Below are positions 24,144 through 32,709 of a stretch of DNA of 64,000 bases, in pieces. Source of the stretch: SZUA-309 sp050185825 (GTDB taxonomy: Bacteria; Pseudomonadota; Gammaproteobacteria; Pseudomonadales; Azotimanducaceae); assembly GCA_050185825.1 (NCBI GenBank), contig JBFWZA010000013.1, forward strand, positions 124,001 through 188,000, given 5' to 3'. The position numbers and the translations under genes are program-made. Within the stretch, counting starts at the first letter, position 1. Each line of letters opens with the position of its first letter. The notes below the pieces were generated by a model. It made no database searches, was not told where the DNA came from, and saw only the letters and a program-made list of their open reading frames with translations.

Positions 24144-24759
24144 GGTCGTAGACGGCAGCCAGTGCGTCGAGCAGATCGAGGCGCACCCGGTCGAGGTCTT
24201 CCGGGCCACCCAGGTCGCGCACCTGGGTGACCGCGGTGTCGGTGAGGCCGCAGGGGTTGATGCGTGTGAACGGCTCCAGATCCATGTTCACGTTCAGCGC
24301 CAGGCCGTGGTACGAGCAGCCCCGCCGGACCCGGAGACCGAGCGAGCCGATCTTCGCACCTGCCACGTACACACCCGGCGCGTCGGGTCGCGCGGCCGCC
24401 CGGATGCCGTAGCCGTCCAGCACCCGGATCATCGACTGCTCGATGCCGGAAACAAGATCGCGAACGGAAAGTCCCAGCCTGCGAAGGTCGAAGAGCAGAT
24501 AGCCGACGATCTGGCCCGGCCCGTGATAGGTCACCTGGCCACCCCGGTCGGACTGCACCACCTCGATATCGCCCGGCATGAGCAGGTGCTCGGCCTTGCC
24601 GGCCTGTCCCTGGGTGAATACCGGCTCGTGCTCCGTGAGCCAGATCTGATCCTCCGACGAGGCGTTCCTGGCATCCGTATAGTCGCGCATGGCGCGAAAC
24701 ACCGGCTCGTAGCGGGTACGCCCCAGATCCACCACCGTTGCCCGACGCTCGTCCGTCAT
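24100..24759 (-). CDS. lipB: Octanoyl-(acyl-carrier-protein):protein octanoyltransferase, 219 aa
   Basis: LipB moves octanoyl groups from ACP to lipoyl domains, feeding LipA. Signature pieces are QSDRGGQVTYHGPGQIVGYL, the Lys in VAGAKIGSLG near residue 136, and the catalytic Cys in RINPCGLTDTAVTQV near residue 171. Start ATG overlaps the DUF493 gene's stop (TGATG). lipA is not adjacent on the downstream side, where lipB runs into convergent moeB. Confidence 0.97.
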   Translation of the reverse strand: MTDERRATVVDLGRTRYEPVFRAMRDYTDARNASSEDQIWLTEHEPVFTQGQAGKAEHLLMPGDIEVVQSDRGGQVTYHGPGQIVGYLLFDLRRLGLSVRDLVSGIEQSMIRVLDGYGIRAAARPDAPGVYVAGAKIGSLGLRVRRGCSYHGLALNVNMDLEPFTRINPCGLTDTAVTQVRDLGGPEDLDRVRLDLLDALAAVYDLSLRTQDSPATSAT

Positions 24760-25031
24760 CAGAGCACGAGCTTCACCAGCGGGTGCGCCATCAGCGCCTC
24801 GTGCAGCGCCTTGAGCTGCGGCTCGCCCGTGGCGCGGATGGAGAGCCGAACCGAGGTGTAGTTGCCCTCCCGGCTGCGGCGCTCTTCCACGGTCGCTTCC
24901 TCGAACCCTTCGTCATGCTCGCGGACGATGGCGACCACGGTGCTCACCAGCGTCTCGCTCGATGCGCCGATGACCTTGATCGGATAGTCAGCACACGGGA
25001 ACTGGATACGGGGCTCTTCGTCCACGCTCAC
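24759..25031 (-). CDS. ybeD: DUF493 (YbeD-like) small regulatory-fold protein, 90 aa
   Basis: The protein FPCADYPIKVIGASSETLVSTV followed by YTSVRLSIRATGEPQLKALHEAL matches YbeD/DUF493, an ACT-like fold of unknown function that almost always sits between dacA-type genes and lipB. GTG start overlaps the dacC stop in a GTGA junction, and the stop overlaps the lipB start, so the three are coupled. Confidence 0.9.
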   Translation of the reverse strand: MSVDEEPRIQFPCADYPIKVIGASSETLVSTVVAIVREHDEGFEEATVEERRSREGNYTSVRLSIRATGEPQLKALHEALMAHPLVKLVL

Positions 25032-26191
25032 TCCGAGCCGAGCAGGTCCGCGATGAAGAGGCTGATCCAGTCCGCGAAGCGCGAGAACATGCCCGCCTCC
25101 TCCACGTTCGTGAGCGCGACCAGCGGCACACGTACCACCTCCTCGTCGTAGAGTGAGAGGATCAGCTCGCCGAGGGCGTCGCCTTCGGCAACGGGCGCTT
25201 CCACCGCCTTCGGAATCTTCAGCTCGGCCTTCAGATCGTCGTAAGAGCCGCGGGGAATGGTCACGGCGACCGGCGCTGCGAGGCCGAGCTCGATCTCGTC
25301 CGCCTCTCCGTAGTACAGCCGTTCGGTCTTCAGCGGCACGCCCGCGTCGTACAGCTTCTGGGTTTCGAAGTAGCGGAAGCCATAGGACAGCAGCTTCTGG
25401 CTCTCGCGCATGCGTGCCTCGTCACTGTCCGTGCCCATCACCACCGAGATCAGGCGCATGTTGCCCCTGAGCGCCGAGGCCACCAGGCAGAATCCGGCCT
25501 CCTCCGTGTGGCCGGTCTTCACGCCGTCCACCGTCTTGTCCCGCCAGAGCAGCCGGTTGCGGTTCGGCTGGTCGATTTCGTTGAAGGTGAAGGACCGCTC
25601 CGAGTACATGGCGTAGTGCGAGGGAAAGCGGTTGATCAGCGACACCGTCAGCTGCGCCAGATCCCAGGCCGATGTCTGGTGGCCTTCCGTCGGCAGCCCG
25701 GTGGCATTGACGAAGTGGCTGCTCGTCATGCCGAGCACCTCGGCCTGCTGGTTCATCATGGCGGCAAAGGCATCCTCGCTGCCGGCGATGTGCTCGGCCA
25801 CCGCGATGCTCGCGTCGTTGCCGGACTGGATGATGATTCCCCGCAGCAGGTCCTCCAGCGGCACGGTGGTGCCTTCCCGGATGAACATGCGCGAACCGGG
25901 CGCCTGCCAGGCCTTGACGCTGATGGGCACCTGGTCCGTGAGGCGGGCGCGACCTGCATCGATCTCCTGAGCGGCGATGTAGGAGGTCATGATCTTGGTC
26001 AGGCTCGCGGGCGGCAGCGGCTCGTGGGCATTCTGCTCCACGAGCACGTCGCCGGTGTCCGCATCCATCAGCAGGTAGGAGCTGGCGGCAACCTGAGGCG
26101 GCGGGGGGATGATGGGTTTTTCTGCGGCATCGACGGATGTACCCGGAAGGAGCGCCAGGAACACCGCCAGAACCGCGACGGCTTTAACCAT
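25028..26191 (-). CDS. dacC: D-alanyl-D-alanine carboxypeptidase (PBP5/6 type), 387 aa
   Basis: After a signal peptide (VKAVAVLAVFLALLPGTSVDA) the three catalytic motifs are at expected places: S63LTK66, S123GN125 and K225TG. A C-terminal beta domain and an amphipathic helix (FSRFADWISLFIADLLGSE) should anchor it to the periplasmic face of the inner membrane. It trims pentapeptide stems and helps keep rod shape. I cannot distinguish dacA from dacC orthology; the symbol is by convention. Confidence 0.93.
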   Translation of the reverse strand: MVKAVAVLAVFLALLPGTSVDAAEKPIIPPPPQVAASSYLLMDADTGDVLVEQNAHEPLPPASLTKIMTSYIAAQEIDAGRARLTDQVPISVKAWQAPGSRMFIREGTTVPLEDLLRGIIIQSGNDASIAVAEHIAGSEDAFAAMMNQQAEVLGMTSSHFVNATGLPTEGHQTSAWDLAQLTVSLINRFPSHYAMYSERSFTFNEIDQPNRNRLLWRDKTVDGVKTGHTEEAGFCLVASALRGNMRLISVVMGTDSDEARMRESQKLLSYGFRYFETQKLYDAGVPLKTERLYYGEADEIELGLAAPVAVTIPRGSYDDLKAELKIPKAVEAPVAEGDALGELILSLYDEEVVRVPLVALTNVEEAGMFSRFADWISLFIADLLGSE

Positions 26192-26282
26192 GTCTGCCTC
26201 GACAGTCTGATCTGGTGAGAAGCTTGGGCGCAGTGTACACCAGCCGCCGTTGTGTGCCGGACTGCCCGAGGTGCACCCGCCC

Positions 26283-27068
26283 TCAGTGCGGCAGAATCAG
26301 CGGCACGCCGTAGTCCGCGGCCCGGATCATCTCCTTGAGCCGCTCCGCCTCCGAGCGGCCCCGGACGGGTCCGAGGCGTACCCGGTACAGAGATTCGCCG
26401 GACACCTTGACCACGTAGGCCGGCGTCCCCGTCAGCGAGTTCAGTGCCGCCTTCAGGCGGTCTGCACGATTCAGGTCGGAGAAGGCTCCTGCCTGCAGCA
26501 CGTAGTTCTCCCCCGGCTCCAGCACCTCGACCCGGACGCGCGCCGTGCCGACGGCGGCGAAACCGAGCTTGACGGCGGCGGCGTAGGACAGGTCGATGAT
26601 CCGGTTGTCGTGGAAGGGGCCCCGATCGTTGATCCGAACGATGGTGGTCCGGCCGTTGTCGAGATTGGTGACCTTGGCATAGGTGGGGATCGGCAGCGTC
26701 CGGTGGGCGGCGGTGAGCTGGTACATGTCGAAGGGCTCGCCGCTCGAGGTCAGCCGGCCGTGGAACTTGCGTCCGTACCACGAGGCATTGCCCACGGCGT
26801 CGTAACCCTTGGCGGAATTCAGCACGTGGTAGGTCTTGCCGAGCACGGTGTAACTCGGCGGGTTGCCCCGCTTGGTCGGCCGCTCGTGACGGACTTCCGG
26901 GTCCGGCAGATCCGCGAGCCCACCGGGAATCACATGCGGCGGGCCGTCCTGCTCGGACTTCGGCGCCGGACCGGGGTAAGTGCCGCCTGGCCGGCTCTTG
27001 CCCGACTGGCAGCCGCCGGCCACGCAGAGGGCGGCGGTAAGCAGCAGGATGAAGACCGTCTGCTTCAT
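26283..27068 (-). CDS. rlpA: RlpA lipoprotein, septal-ring/lytic transglycosylase with SPOR domain, 261 aa
   Basis: The lipoprotein signal ends VAGGC (Cys near residue 20). The double-psi beta-barrel follows, with GNASWYGRKFHGRLTSSGE and TTIVRINDRGPFHDNRI, the latter holding the catalytic Asp of Pseudomonas RlpA. A C-terminal SPOR domain (NYVLQAGAFSDLNRADRLKA) targets denuded glycan at the septum. ATG overlaps the mltB stop. Member of the mrdA-rodA-mltB-rlpA-dacC elongation cluster. Confidence 0.95.
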   Translation of the reverse strand: MKQTVFILLLTAALCVAGGCQSGKSRPGGTYPGPAPKSEQDGPPHVIPGGLADLPDPEVRHERPTKRGNPPSYTVLGKTYHVLNSAKGYDAVGNASWYGRKFHGRLTSSGEPFDMYQLTAAHRTLPIPTYAKVTNLDNGRTTIVRINDRGPFHDNRIIDLSYAAAVKLGFAAVGTARVRVEVLEPGENYVLQAGAFSDLNRADRLKAALNSLTGTPAYVVKVSGESLYRVRLGPVRGRSEAERLKEMIRAADYGVPLILPH

Positions 27069-28069
27069 GGTGCGCCGGACTGCGGGGCACGCTTTGCCGC
27101 GACGATGGCCTGGCTGAGCTCGTGGACGGCCAGCGCGTACAGGCTGCTGCGGTTGTAGCGGGTGATCACATGGAAGTTGTTCAGCCCCAGCCAGTACTCC
27201 GGGCCGTCCTCGAGCATCATCCGATAGAGCCCGGCAGCCGCCTTTGGATCCAGCCCCGACCCGTCCACGGCCACACCGAGCCCGCCGAGCTCCCCGACGG
27301 TGCGCTTGAGGTCGAGAGATTCGTTGGCGACGGTGTCCGCCGCTTTGTCATCCAGGCCGACCCGCAACACCACGAGCTCGCCGGAGCGCCAGCCATGACG
27401 CCTGAAGTAGTTGGCCACGCTGCCGATGGCGTCCGCCTCGTCCGTCCAGATGTCCCGGGCCCCGTCACCGTCGAAATCCACCGCGTAGGCTCGGTAGCTC
27501 GACGGGATGAACTGGCCGTAGCCCATGGCCCCCGCATAGGAGCCGGTGAAGAATGCGGGATCGCGGCCCTCCTCCCGAGCCAGGAGAAAATACTGGGTGA
27601 GCTCCTTTCTGAAGAAGCTGCCGCGCGGCGGGTAGTCGAAGGCCAGGGTGGTCAGCGCGTCGAGCACCCGGTAGCTGCCGGTGACCTGACCATACCGGGT
27701 TTCCACACCGAGAATGGCCACCACGTATTCCGGCGCCACGCCGTAGCGGCGTTCGGCTTCGGCGAGAAGCGCCTCGTTCGCATTCCAGAACGCCACCCCC
27801 TGAGAGATGCGGGGCTCCTTCAGGAAGATGTTCCGGTACTCGTACCACTCGAGCGTGCGTTCTGCCGGCCGTGCTATGGATTCGAGCACCTTGTCCTGAC
27901 GCTGCGCCTGCTCGAACGCAGCGAGCAGCGCCTGAGCCTCGAAACCGTGCTCGCTGACCAGCTCGGCCACGTAAGCCTGAACGTCCGGGCGATCCGCGTA
28001 GTTCGCCCACGCGGCACCCTGCGCGGCCAGCAGCCAGGCAGCCAGCAACATTCCCACGGTTGTCCTCAT
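27065..28069 (-). CDS. mltB: Lytic murein transglycosylase B, about 334 aa
   Basis: Family features: the catalytic Glu in VVAILGVETRYGQVTG near residue 120, and GSYAGAMGYGQFIPSSYR followed by VDFDGDGARDIWTDEADAIGS, the EF-hand-like calcium site of Slt35. I placed the start at ATG 28069, which gives a clean signal peptide (MRTTVGMLLAAWLLAAQGAAW) with GTGGA nine bases upstream. Longer starts at 28078, 28090 and 28123 are in frame, the last overlapping rodA. It cleaves glycan strands to 1,6-anhydro ends. Confidence 0.93.
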   Translation of the reverse strand: MRTTVGMLLAAWLLAAQGAAWANYADRPDVQAYVAELVSEHGFEAQALLAAFEQAQRQDKVLESIARPAERTLEWYEYRNIFLKEPRISQGVAFWNANEALLAEAERRYGVAPEYVVAILGVETRYGQVTGSYRVLDALTTLAFDYPPRGSFFRKELTQYFLLAREEGRDPAFFTGSYAGAMGYGQFIPSSYRAYAVDFDGDGARDIWTDEADAIGSVANYFRRHGWRSGELVVLRVGLDDKAADTVANESLDLKRTVGELGGLGVAVDGSGLDPKAAAGLYRMMLEDGPEYWLGLNNFHVITRYNRSSLYALAVHELSQAIVAAKRAPQSGAP

Positions 28070-28094
28070 CGAAAGCATTCCACTCTGCATCCTC

Positions 28095-29234
28095 TCAGCG
28101 GAACTTGCCGGTGCTGCGGGCACCGAGGGCCATGATCACGCCGAATCCCGTCAGCAGCGTGATCGCCGAGGTCCCGCCGTAGCTGACGAGCGGCAACGGC
28201 ACCCCCACGACCGGCAGCAGGCCCGAGACCATGGCGATGTTGACGAACACGTAGACGAAGAACGTGAGCGTGAGCGCGCCGGCAAACAGCCGCCCGAACG
28301 TGTTCTGCGCCCGGGCCGAGAGCACCAGGCCGCGCGCGATGATGCACACGTAGAGCGCGAGCAGCAAGGAGATGCCGATGAAACCGAACTCCTCACCGAC
28401 CACGGCGATGATGAAGTCGGTCTGGCTCTCCGGCAGGAACTCGAGATGGCTCTGCGTGCCCTGAAACAGCCCCTTGCCCTGGAGCCCCCCGGAGCCGATG
28501 GCCGTGGTGGACTGAATGATGTTCCAGCCGGCGCCCAACGGGTCGCTCTGGGGATCGAACAGGGTGAGGATCCGCTGCCGCTGGTAGTCCTGCAGCGTGT
28601 ACCAGAGGCCGGGCGCCGCGGCCGCGATCAGCAGCAGCGCGAAACCGATCCAGCGCCAGTAGAGGCCGGCCAGCACCACCACCGCGAATCCCGCCCCTGC
28701 CACCAGGATTCCGGTGCCCAGATCGGGCTGAACGATGATGAGGCCCGCGGGGACGGCGACGATAGCCAGCGCAATCACCACGTCCGTGAATCGGGGCGGC
28801 AGCGGGCGGTCGTGAAAGTACCAGGCCACCATCATGGGTGCGGCGATCTTCATCAGCTCGGACGGCTGAAAGCGGAATACGCCGGGAATCTCCAGCCAGC
28901 GCTGGGATCCCTTGACGGTGACGCCGGCCAGCAGCACCAGCACCAGCAGCACCAGGCCGAGCAGATAGGCGAGCGGCGCCCAGCGCAGGTAGAAGCTGGG
29001 ATCGAGCTGGGCCGCCACCACCATGGCCAGGACCGCCATCCCCATGCGCAGTAGCTGGTTGTCGAACACCGCCATGTCCCGATTGACCGCGCTGTAGAGC
29101 ACCACCAGCCCGAACCCGATCACGGCCGCCAGCAGCAGTAGCAGAATGGGGTCGAGGTGGACCCGCCGCAGCTGGTCGCGGGCAGACACCGAGCGACCGC
29201 CCGGCAGGGTCCGCACGAAGTCGTAGTTGCTCAC
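28095..29234 (-). CDS. rodA: Rod-shape SEDS glycosyltransferase RodA, 379 aa
   Basis: About ten membrane helices, a large periplasmic loop and the SEDS signatures WLEIPGVFRFQPSELMKIA, VQPDLGTGILVA and LPLVSYGGTSAITLL mark RodA. It polymerises lipid II together with PBP2, whose gene is directly upstream and overlaps in a GTGA junction. The distinctive RFQPSELMK and PESQTDFIIAVVGEEFG segments are intact. Confidence 0.97.
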   Translation of the reverse strand: MSNYDFVRTLPGGRSVSARDQLRRVHLDPILLLLLAAVIGFGLVVLYSAVNRDMAVFDNQLLRMGMAVLAMVVAAQLDPSFYLRWAPLAYLLGLVLLVLVLLAGVTVKGSQRWLEIPGVFRFQPSELMKIAAPMMVAWYFHDRPLPPRFTDVVIALAIVAVPAGLIIVQPDLGTGILVAGAGFAVVVLAGLYWRWIGFALLLIAAAAPGLWYTLQDYQRQRILTLFDPQSDPLGAGWNIIQSTTAIGSGGLQGKGLFQGTQSHLEFLPESQTDFIIAVVGEEFGFIGISLLLALYVCIIARGLVLSARAQNTFGRLFAGALTLTFFVYVFVNIAMVSGLLPVVGVPLPLVSYGGTSAITLLTGFGVIMALGARSTGKFR

Positions 29235-31144
29235 GGCCGCACCGCCAGGTCGAGCTGCGGCAGCAGGTAGAAGTCCAGCACCTCGCGGGCCACCGGTGCG
29301 GCGACCGCGCTGCCGCCGCCGCCGTTCTCCACCAGCACGGACAGCGCGATCTGCGGATCGTCCGCCGGCGCGAAGGCGATGAACCAGGCGTGCTTGCGGC
29401 TGTACTCGTCGAGCAGCTCCTCGTCGTACTCCTCGCCCTGCTTGATGGCCACCACCTGCGCCGTTCCCGACTTGCCGGCAATCCGGTAGGGGATGTTGTC
29501 CATGCCGATATAAGCCCAGGCTGTGCCGTTCTGGCCGTAGCCCTTGTTGCCCCGGTGGACCACGTCCTCCATGGCATCCACCATGCGTTCCCAGTCGTCG
29601 GGCGTTGGGCCGATCACGTCCGGCAAAGGCCGGGGCGGGTCGTACTCGAACGGTGGCTGCTCGTCAGCCGTCAGCTTCAGCATCCGCGGCCGAACCACAC
29701 GACCGCGGTTGGCCAGGACGGCGGTCATGGTGGCGAGCTGCAGCGGCGTGACCAGCAGGTCCCCCTGGCCGATGCCGAGGTTGACGTTGTCGCCTGGATA
29801 CCAGGGTTCGCCCTTGGCGCCCTGCTTCCAGATGGGATCGGGCATGAGGCCACGACTCGCAGCCTCCACGTCCACAGAGATCTGCTCGCCGATGCCGAAC
29901 TGGCGCGCGAACGCATTGAGCTGCTTGATGCTGAGGCGAGTCGCCAGATCGTAGAAATAGACGTTCGCCGAGCGGTAGATGGCCCGGTGCAGATTGACCT
30001 TGCCCTGCCCTCCGGCATTCCCCGGCTTCCAGCTCCAGTCCCGGTAGATGCGATCCTGGTGCGGGAGCCGGAACCAGCCCTTGTCGATGACCTCCTCGTC
30101 CCAGGTCACCACCCCATTGGCCAGACCGGCGAGGCCCACCACCGGCTTGAAGGTAGACCCCGGAGAGTACTGCCCGTTCACCGCCCTGTTGAACATGGGC
30201 GTGTCGAGGCTCGACACCATGGTCTGGTACTGATCCGCGGAGATGCCGGTGACGAACAGGTTCGGGTCGTAGCCCGGATTGCTCACCAGGGCCAGCACGC
30301 CACCGGTTTTCGGGTCGAGCGCCACGATGGCCCCGCGACGCTCGCCGAGCGCGGCGGTGGCGGCGATCTGCAGGCGGCTGTCCAGATGCAGGGTGATGTC
30401 GGCTCCGGAGGTCGGCGGCTCGATGTCGAGCACCTGGCGGATACGGCCGTGGGCGTTGATCTCCACCCGCTGGTAGCCCACCTCACCGTGCAGCGAGCGC
30501 TCGTAGAAACCTTCCACGCCGCGACGGCCGATGAACTCCGTGGCGCTGTAGTTCGAGCTGTCGTGCGCGTCGAAGCCGCGCAGGTCCTCCTCGCTGATGC
30601 GCCGCACGGAGCCTACGGCATGCGCCATCACCGCGCCGAAGGGATAGTGCCGCTTGAGCTCCGTGCGCACCTCGACCCCCGGCAGCCGGTGGCGGTTCAC
30701 CGCGAGCCGCGCGACTTCGGCCTCGGAGAGCGATTCCCGCAGGGTGACGGCCTCGTACGGACGGCGCCGGCGCTTCAGCCGTTTCTCGTAGTTCTCGAGA
30801 TCGGCCTCGTCGATGTCCACCAGGGTGCGCAGCTCGTCGAGCAGCACGTCGAGATCGGCGATCCGCTCGGCGACCAGGGCCAGTGCGGATACCGGACGGT
30901 TCTCCGCGAGCAGCACGCCGTTGCGGTCATAGATCAGCCCTCTCGGCGGGGCGAGCGGCTGGACCTGGATGCGGTTCTCGTCGGAACGGGTGCGGTAGGT
31001 GTCGTAGTCGACGATCTGCAGCTGAACGAGCCGCGCCACCAGCACGCCCACGAGCACCATGGCGATGGCGAACAGCGACGTCGCGCGGACGGCGAAGCTA
31101 CGCCGCTCCGAGGACGGATCGTTCAGAGGCAGTGATCGTGCCAT
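29231..31144 (-). CDS. mrdA: Penicillin-binding protein 2, 637 aa
   Basis: A single N-terminal membrane helix (LFAIAMVLVGVLVARLVQLQI) is followed by the class B PBP dimerisation domain and the transpeptidase. The nucleophile is in YSPGSTFKPVVG near residue 328, the SxN motif in RSANVYFYDLA, and KSGT in IAGKSGTAQVVA near residue 551. Partner of RodA in the elongasome. Start ATG at 31144 is 30 bases after rlmH. Confidence 0.97.
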   Translation of the reverse strand: MARSLPLNDPSSERRSFAVRATSLFAIAMVLVGVLVARLVQLQIVDYDTYRTRSDENRIQVQPLAPPRGLIYDRNGVLLAENRPVSALALVAERIADLDVLLDELRTLVDIDEADLENYEKRLKRRRRPYEAVTLRESLSEAEVARLAVNRHRLPGVEVRTELKRHYPFGAVMAHAVGSVRRISEEDLRGFDAHDSSNYSATEFIGRRGVEGFYERSLHGEVGYQRVEINAHGRIRQVLDIEPPTSGADITLHLDSRLQIAATAALGERRGAIVALDPKTGGVLALVSNPGYDPNLFVTGISADQYQTMVSSLDTPMFNRAVNGQYSPGSTFKPVVGLAGLANGVVTWDEEVIDKGWFRLPHQDRIYRDWSWKPGNAGGQGKVNLHRAIYRSANVYFYDLATRLSIKQLNAFARQFGIGEQISVDVEAASRGLMPDPIWKQGAKGEPWYPGDNVNLGIGQGDLLVTPLQLATMTAVLANRGRVVRPRMLKLTADEQPPFEYDPPRPLPDVIGPTPDDWERMVDAMEDVVHRGNKGYGQNGTAWAYIGMDNIPYRIAGKSGTAQVVAIKQGEEYDEELLDEYSRKHAWFIAFAPADDPQIALSVLVENGGGGSAVAAPVAREVLDFYLLPQLDLAVRP

Positions 31145-31174
31145 AGGCGACTACACGGTGATCTGGGGGGATCG

Positions 31175-31642
31175 CTAGCCCCGATGATAAGGATGTCCCT
31201 GCAGCAGCGTCCAGGCTCGGTACAGCTGCTCTGCAAGCATCACGCGAACCAGCTGGTGGGGAAAGGTCAGCGCAGACAGCGACAGCGTTTCCCGGGCCCG
31301 CGCCAGACAGCCCGGCGCCAGACCATCCGCACCGCCGATCAGAAAGCTGACATCGTTGCCCTGCATCCGCCAATTGTCCAGCATTCCGGCCAGCGCTTCC
31401 GTGCTGCAGGTCCGCCCGTCCACGGCCAGCGCCACCACGTGATCCGCGGTGCCGATCCGGGCGAGCATGCGCTCACCCTCCGCCGCCAGGATCCTGTCCG
31501 TGGCCCACCCCTTGCGGCTCGCCGGCTCGATCTCCACGAGCTCCAGGGGACAGTTCCTGGGCATCCGCCGGGCATAGTCCTCGAAGCCCGCCGCGACCCA
31601 GTCCGGGCTCCTGGCCCCGACGGCGAGCAGCCGGAGCTTCAC
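31175..31642 (-). CDS. rlmH: 23S rRNA pseudouridine1915 N3-methyltransferase, 155 aa
   Basis: A SPOUT methyltransferase: knot elements FLIGGADGLAPGCLARA and LPHQLVRVMLAEQLYRAW-type C-terminus (here TFPHQLVRVMLAEQLYRA) ending LLQGHPYHRG. It modifies position 1915 in helix 69 on assembled 70S ribosomes. GTG start overlaps the rsfS stop (GTGA). Neighbour rsfS also acts on the large subunit. Confidence 0.97.
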   Translation of the reverse strand: MKLRLLAVGARSPDWVAAGFEDYARRMPRNCPLELVEIEPASRKGWATDRILAAEGERMLARIGTADHVVALAVDGRTCSTEALAGMLDNWRMQGNDVSFLIGGADGLAPGCLARARETLSLSALTFPHQLVRVMLAEQLYRAWTLLQGHPYHRG

Positions 31643-31989
31643 ACCTTGGATTCAGAATCCGTGGTGGGCAGATCCTGCCAGAGTCGCTCCAGGTCGTAGA
31701 ACTTGCGCGTTTCCGCCTGCATCACGTGCACCAGCACGTCGCCGAGGTCCACCAGCACCCATTCGTGGGTCTCCCGACCCTCCACGCCCCTGGGTGGATT
31801 CGACGCTTCTTTTGCCGCCTCGATCACATGATCGACAAGAGATTTGACGTGGCGGTTGGAACTGCCACTGACGATGATCATGTAATCGGTGATGTCGGTG
31901 AGGTCGGCCACGGGGAGGGTAACGAGGTCGCGGCCTTTGGAGTCTTCGAGGGTGTCTACAACGAGGTCACGCAGCGCTTCTGGTGTCAC
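31639..31989 (-). CDS. rsfS: Ribosomal silencing factor RsfS, 116 aa
   Basis: RsfS binds L14 and blocks subunit joining in slow growth. Features: DITDYMIIVSGSSNRHVKSL, EWVLVDLGDVLVHVM and FYDLERLWQDLP, the full family length. GTG start at 31989. It lies between nadD and rlmH, the conserved order. Confidence 0.96.
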   Translation of the reverse strand: MTPEALRDLVVDTLEDSKGRDLVTLPVADLTDITDYMIIVSGSSNRHVKSLVDHVIEAAKEASNPPRGVEGRETHEWVLVDLGDVLVHVMQAETRKFYDLERLWQDLPTTDSESKV

Positions 31990-32088
31990 GCAGTACTCCT
32001 GTGCGGTTGAGGACGATGTCTGCTTTGCTGATCCGAATGTCTGGGCTCCTGTAGTCGTGGGTTGACACTTCGCCTGCCATCCGCCCGG

Positions 32089-32709
32089 TCAGGAACCGTA
32101 CAGATGGTGCGCCCTAATATAAGTTGCCACCGGTGGCGGGAGCAAATGGCTCACGTCCCGGCCTTCGGCGATCGCGGTCCGGATATCCGCCGCCGCGATC
32201 TCCTTCATGGCATTGTCCACCATCAGGATGCCGCCACTGTGACAGCCCGAGAGCGACGCGACGCGGTGTCGCTCGATCAGGGCCCGCATGTCCTCACCGA
32301 GCGCCGGGAACGGTCCCGGACGGGTCAGCACCACCAGATTGGCCAGCTTCAGCACCTCCCGCCAGCGATGCCAGGTCGGCAGCAGGGCGAAGGCATCGCT
32401 GCCGATCACCCAGCTCAGGCAGGCATCCGGCGAGCGCTCCCTGATCGCCTCCAGCGTTTCCACGGTGTAGGACGGCCGCGAGCGTCGCATTTCCCGGTCG
32501 TCGGGAACCAGGCGGGCGTCACCGGCGCAGGCCAGCTGCAGCATGGCCCAGCGGTGCTCGAGGCTCGCACCGGTGTCTGTTTTATGGGAGGGCCTGGCAG
32601 ACAGCACCAGCCGGAGCTCGTCGAGGCCCAGCACCCGGCAGACCACGTCCGCCGCGTGCAGGTGGCCCAGGTGAACGGGATCGAAGGTGCCGCCGAACAG
32701 ACAGATCAA
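32089..32709 (-). CDS. nadD: Nicotinate-mononucleotide adenylyltransferase, 206 aa, TTG start
   Basis: The N-terminus LICLFGGTFDPVHLGHLHAA has the nucleotidyltransferase HxGH region; SYTVETLEAIRE and SWVIGSDAFALLPTWHRW are typical of NadD, which makes deamido-NAD. The C-terminal motif usually reading ISSTxIR is here IAAADIR, so the conserved Ser/Thr is replaced by Ala. The start is TTG at 32709, overlapping the proA stop in a TTGA junction; this is the position homologues start. Confidence 0.93.
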   Translation of the reverse strand: MICLFGGTFDPVHLGHLHAADVVCRVLGLDELRLVLSARPSHKTDTGASLEHRWAMLQLACAGDARLVPDDREMRRSRPSYTVETLEAIRERSPDACLSWVIGSDAFALLPTWHRWREVLKLANLVVLTRPGPFPALGEDMRALIERHRVASLSGCHSGGILMVDNAMKEIAAADIRTAIAEGRDVSHLLPPPVATYIRAHHLYGS

